A stretch of 64,000 nt of DNA from Mesomycoplasma ovipneumoniae (lineage in GTDB: Bacteria > Bacillota_I > Bacilli_A > Mycoplasmatales > Metamycoplasmataceae), in contig NZ_CP146005.1 in assembly GCF_038095995.1 (NCBI RefSeq), positions 744,001 through 808,000 of the forward strand. Reading direction: 5' to 3'. How positions within the stretch are numbered: position 1 is the first letter of the stretch; the number at the start of each line of letters is the position of its first letter. Below the pieces are notes generated by a model. That model ran no database searches. It was not told the DNA's origin and was given only the letters and a program-made list of their open reading frames with translations. Below, piece after piece: positions 63,558 to 64,000 of this stretch. The position numbers and the translations under genes are program-made.

Positions 63558-64000
63558 ATGTCACTAACTACTAACCCAACGCGTTTTTTTGGTCTTGGCG
63601 GAATGCAAGAAATCGGCAAATCAACCCTTGTAATTGAAGATAATTATGATATTGTAATTATTGATGCTGGTATTAAATTTGCTAACCTTTTTTCAACAGG
63701 AATCAAAGGAATGGTTCCAAATTACCAATATCTTTTAAAAAATCAAGCAAAAATTCGCGGTATTTTTATCACCCACGGTCACGAAGATCATATCGGCGGA
63801 ATTGTCTATCTTGTTCAAGAAGTTCCAATTAAAAAAATTTTTGCGCCAAAAATTGCAATTGAATATTTAAAAGCCAAATTTGTTGACCATAAAATTAAAA
63901 GGGAAATTGAATTTGTTGAAATAAAAAAGGACGATGTCTATCATTTTCAAAGTTTTAAAGTTGACTTTTGAACAGCTCAGCACTCAATTCCTGATGCCTT
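63558..64000 (+). CDS. rnj: Ribonuclease J family protein (partial, 3' end outside window)
   Basis: The visible 147 residues form the start of a metallo-beta-lactamase domain. The opening reads RFFGLGGMQEIGKSTLVIED, then IVIIDAGIKFANLF. The metal-binding THGHEDHIGG (H73-x-H75-x-D77-H78 by position) matches RNase J exactly, and WTAQHSIPDA is its next His motif. RNase J1/J2 are 5'-3' exo- and endoribonucleases that replace RNase E in Firmicutes and mollicutes. The gene continues beyond 64000, so whether it is J1 or J2 cannot be decided. Confidence 0.95.

Overview
The window comes from a low-GC mollicute that reads UGA as tryptophan: almost every long gene is cut by in-frame TGA codons at conserved Trp positions and becomes one intact ORF when TGA is read through. 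The gene set (P97/P102-type adhesin paralogues, an F1-like X0 ATPase operon, CdaM-type c-di-AMP synthase, IS3/IS30/IS256 insertion sequences, the tmRNA tag style) points to the Mycoplasma (Mesomycoplasma) hyopneumoniae / flocculare / dispar / ovipneumoniae / conjunctivae cluster. The species assignment is inference. All coordinates for CDSs below assume genetic code 4.

Layout. 1-6876 (minus): six of the expected seven genes of an F1-like ATPase operon with a mycoplasma-specific membrane sector, driven by a promoter region that is tandemly duplicated (153-bp unit). 7173-10842: Cof-type HAD phosphatase, a PQ-loop/SWEET-like membrane protein, MgtE and the diadenylate cyclase. 11685-14690 (minus): a 1001-aa tail-anchored protein with seven cysteine-rich, probably zinc-binding repeats that I cannot assign to a family. 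15080-19150: a nest of mobile DNA (short non-coding repeat element, split by an IS256-family element, itself split by an IS30-family element) just upstream of pgk. 19196-24631: pgk, then an RpiR-type regulator and an operon for a fructose/mannose-type PTS IIABC, a small membrane protein and ManA. 24647-26565: another repeat element split by an IS3-family element. 26640-33088: a lipoprotein, three DUF3137 paralogues and a LemA protein. 34020-36504: efp-tkt. 36804-43127: a secreted or membrane protein of unknown function followed by a tandem array of four paralogous membrane proteins, one split by a second IS256 copy. 44130-46501: a single-chain restriction-modification enzyme whose frame is set by an (AG)12 tract, at present OFF. 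46717-58872 (minus): P97/P102-like adhesin genes and a 2009-aa SGNH/GDSL surface hydrolase. 59396-59945 (minus): tmRNA with a simple-repeat expansion. 60049-61451: another IS3-like element. 61499-64000: DUF2130 protein, Smr-domain protein and the start of RNase J.

The most striking signal is a family of short non-coding elements (about 426, 560 and 624 bp; six loci) with inverted ends starting CCCGAGTTTCCCAGTTT. Five of the six are flanked by long direct repeats (22 to about 78 bp) of host sequence. At one locus an element has inserted into an identical element, leaving a perfect 48-bp target duplication inside and a perfect 32-bp one outside. The likeliest explanation is a MITE mobilised by an IS1634-type transposase, a family known in mycoplasmas for long, variable target duplications; no such transposase is encoded here.

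The window also carries several candidate switching devices: the (AG)n tract in the restriction-modification gene, and homopolymer tracts in the promoter regions of the ATPase operon and of the P97-like gene.
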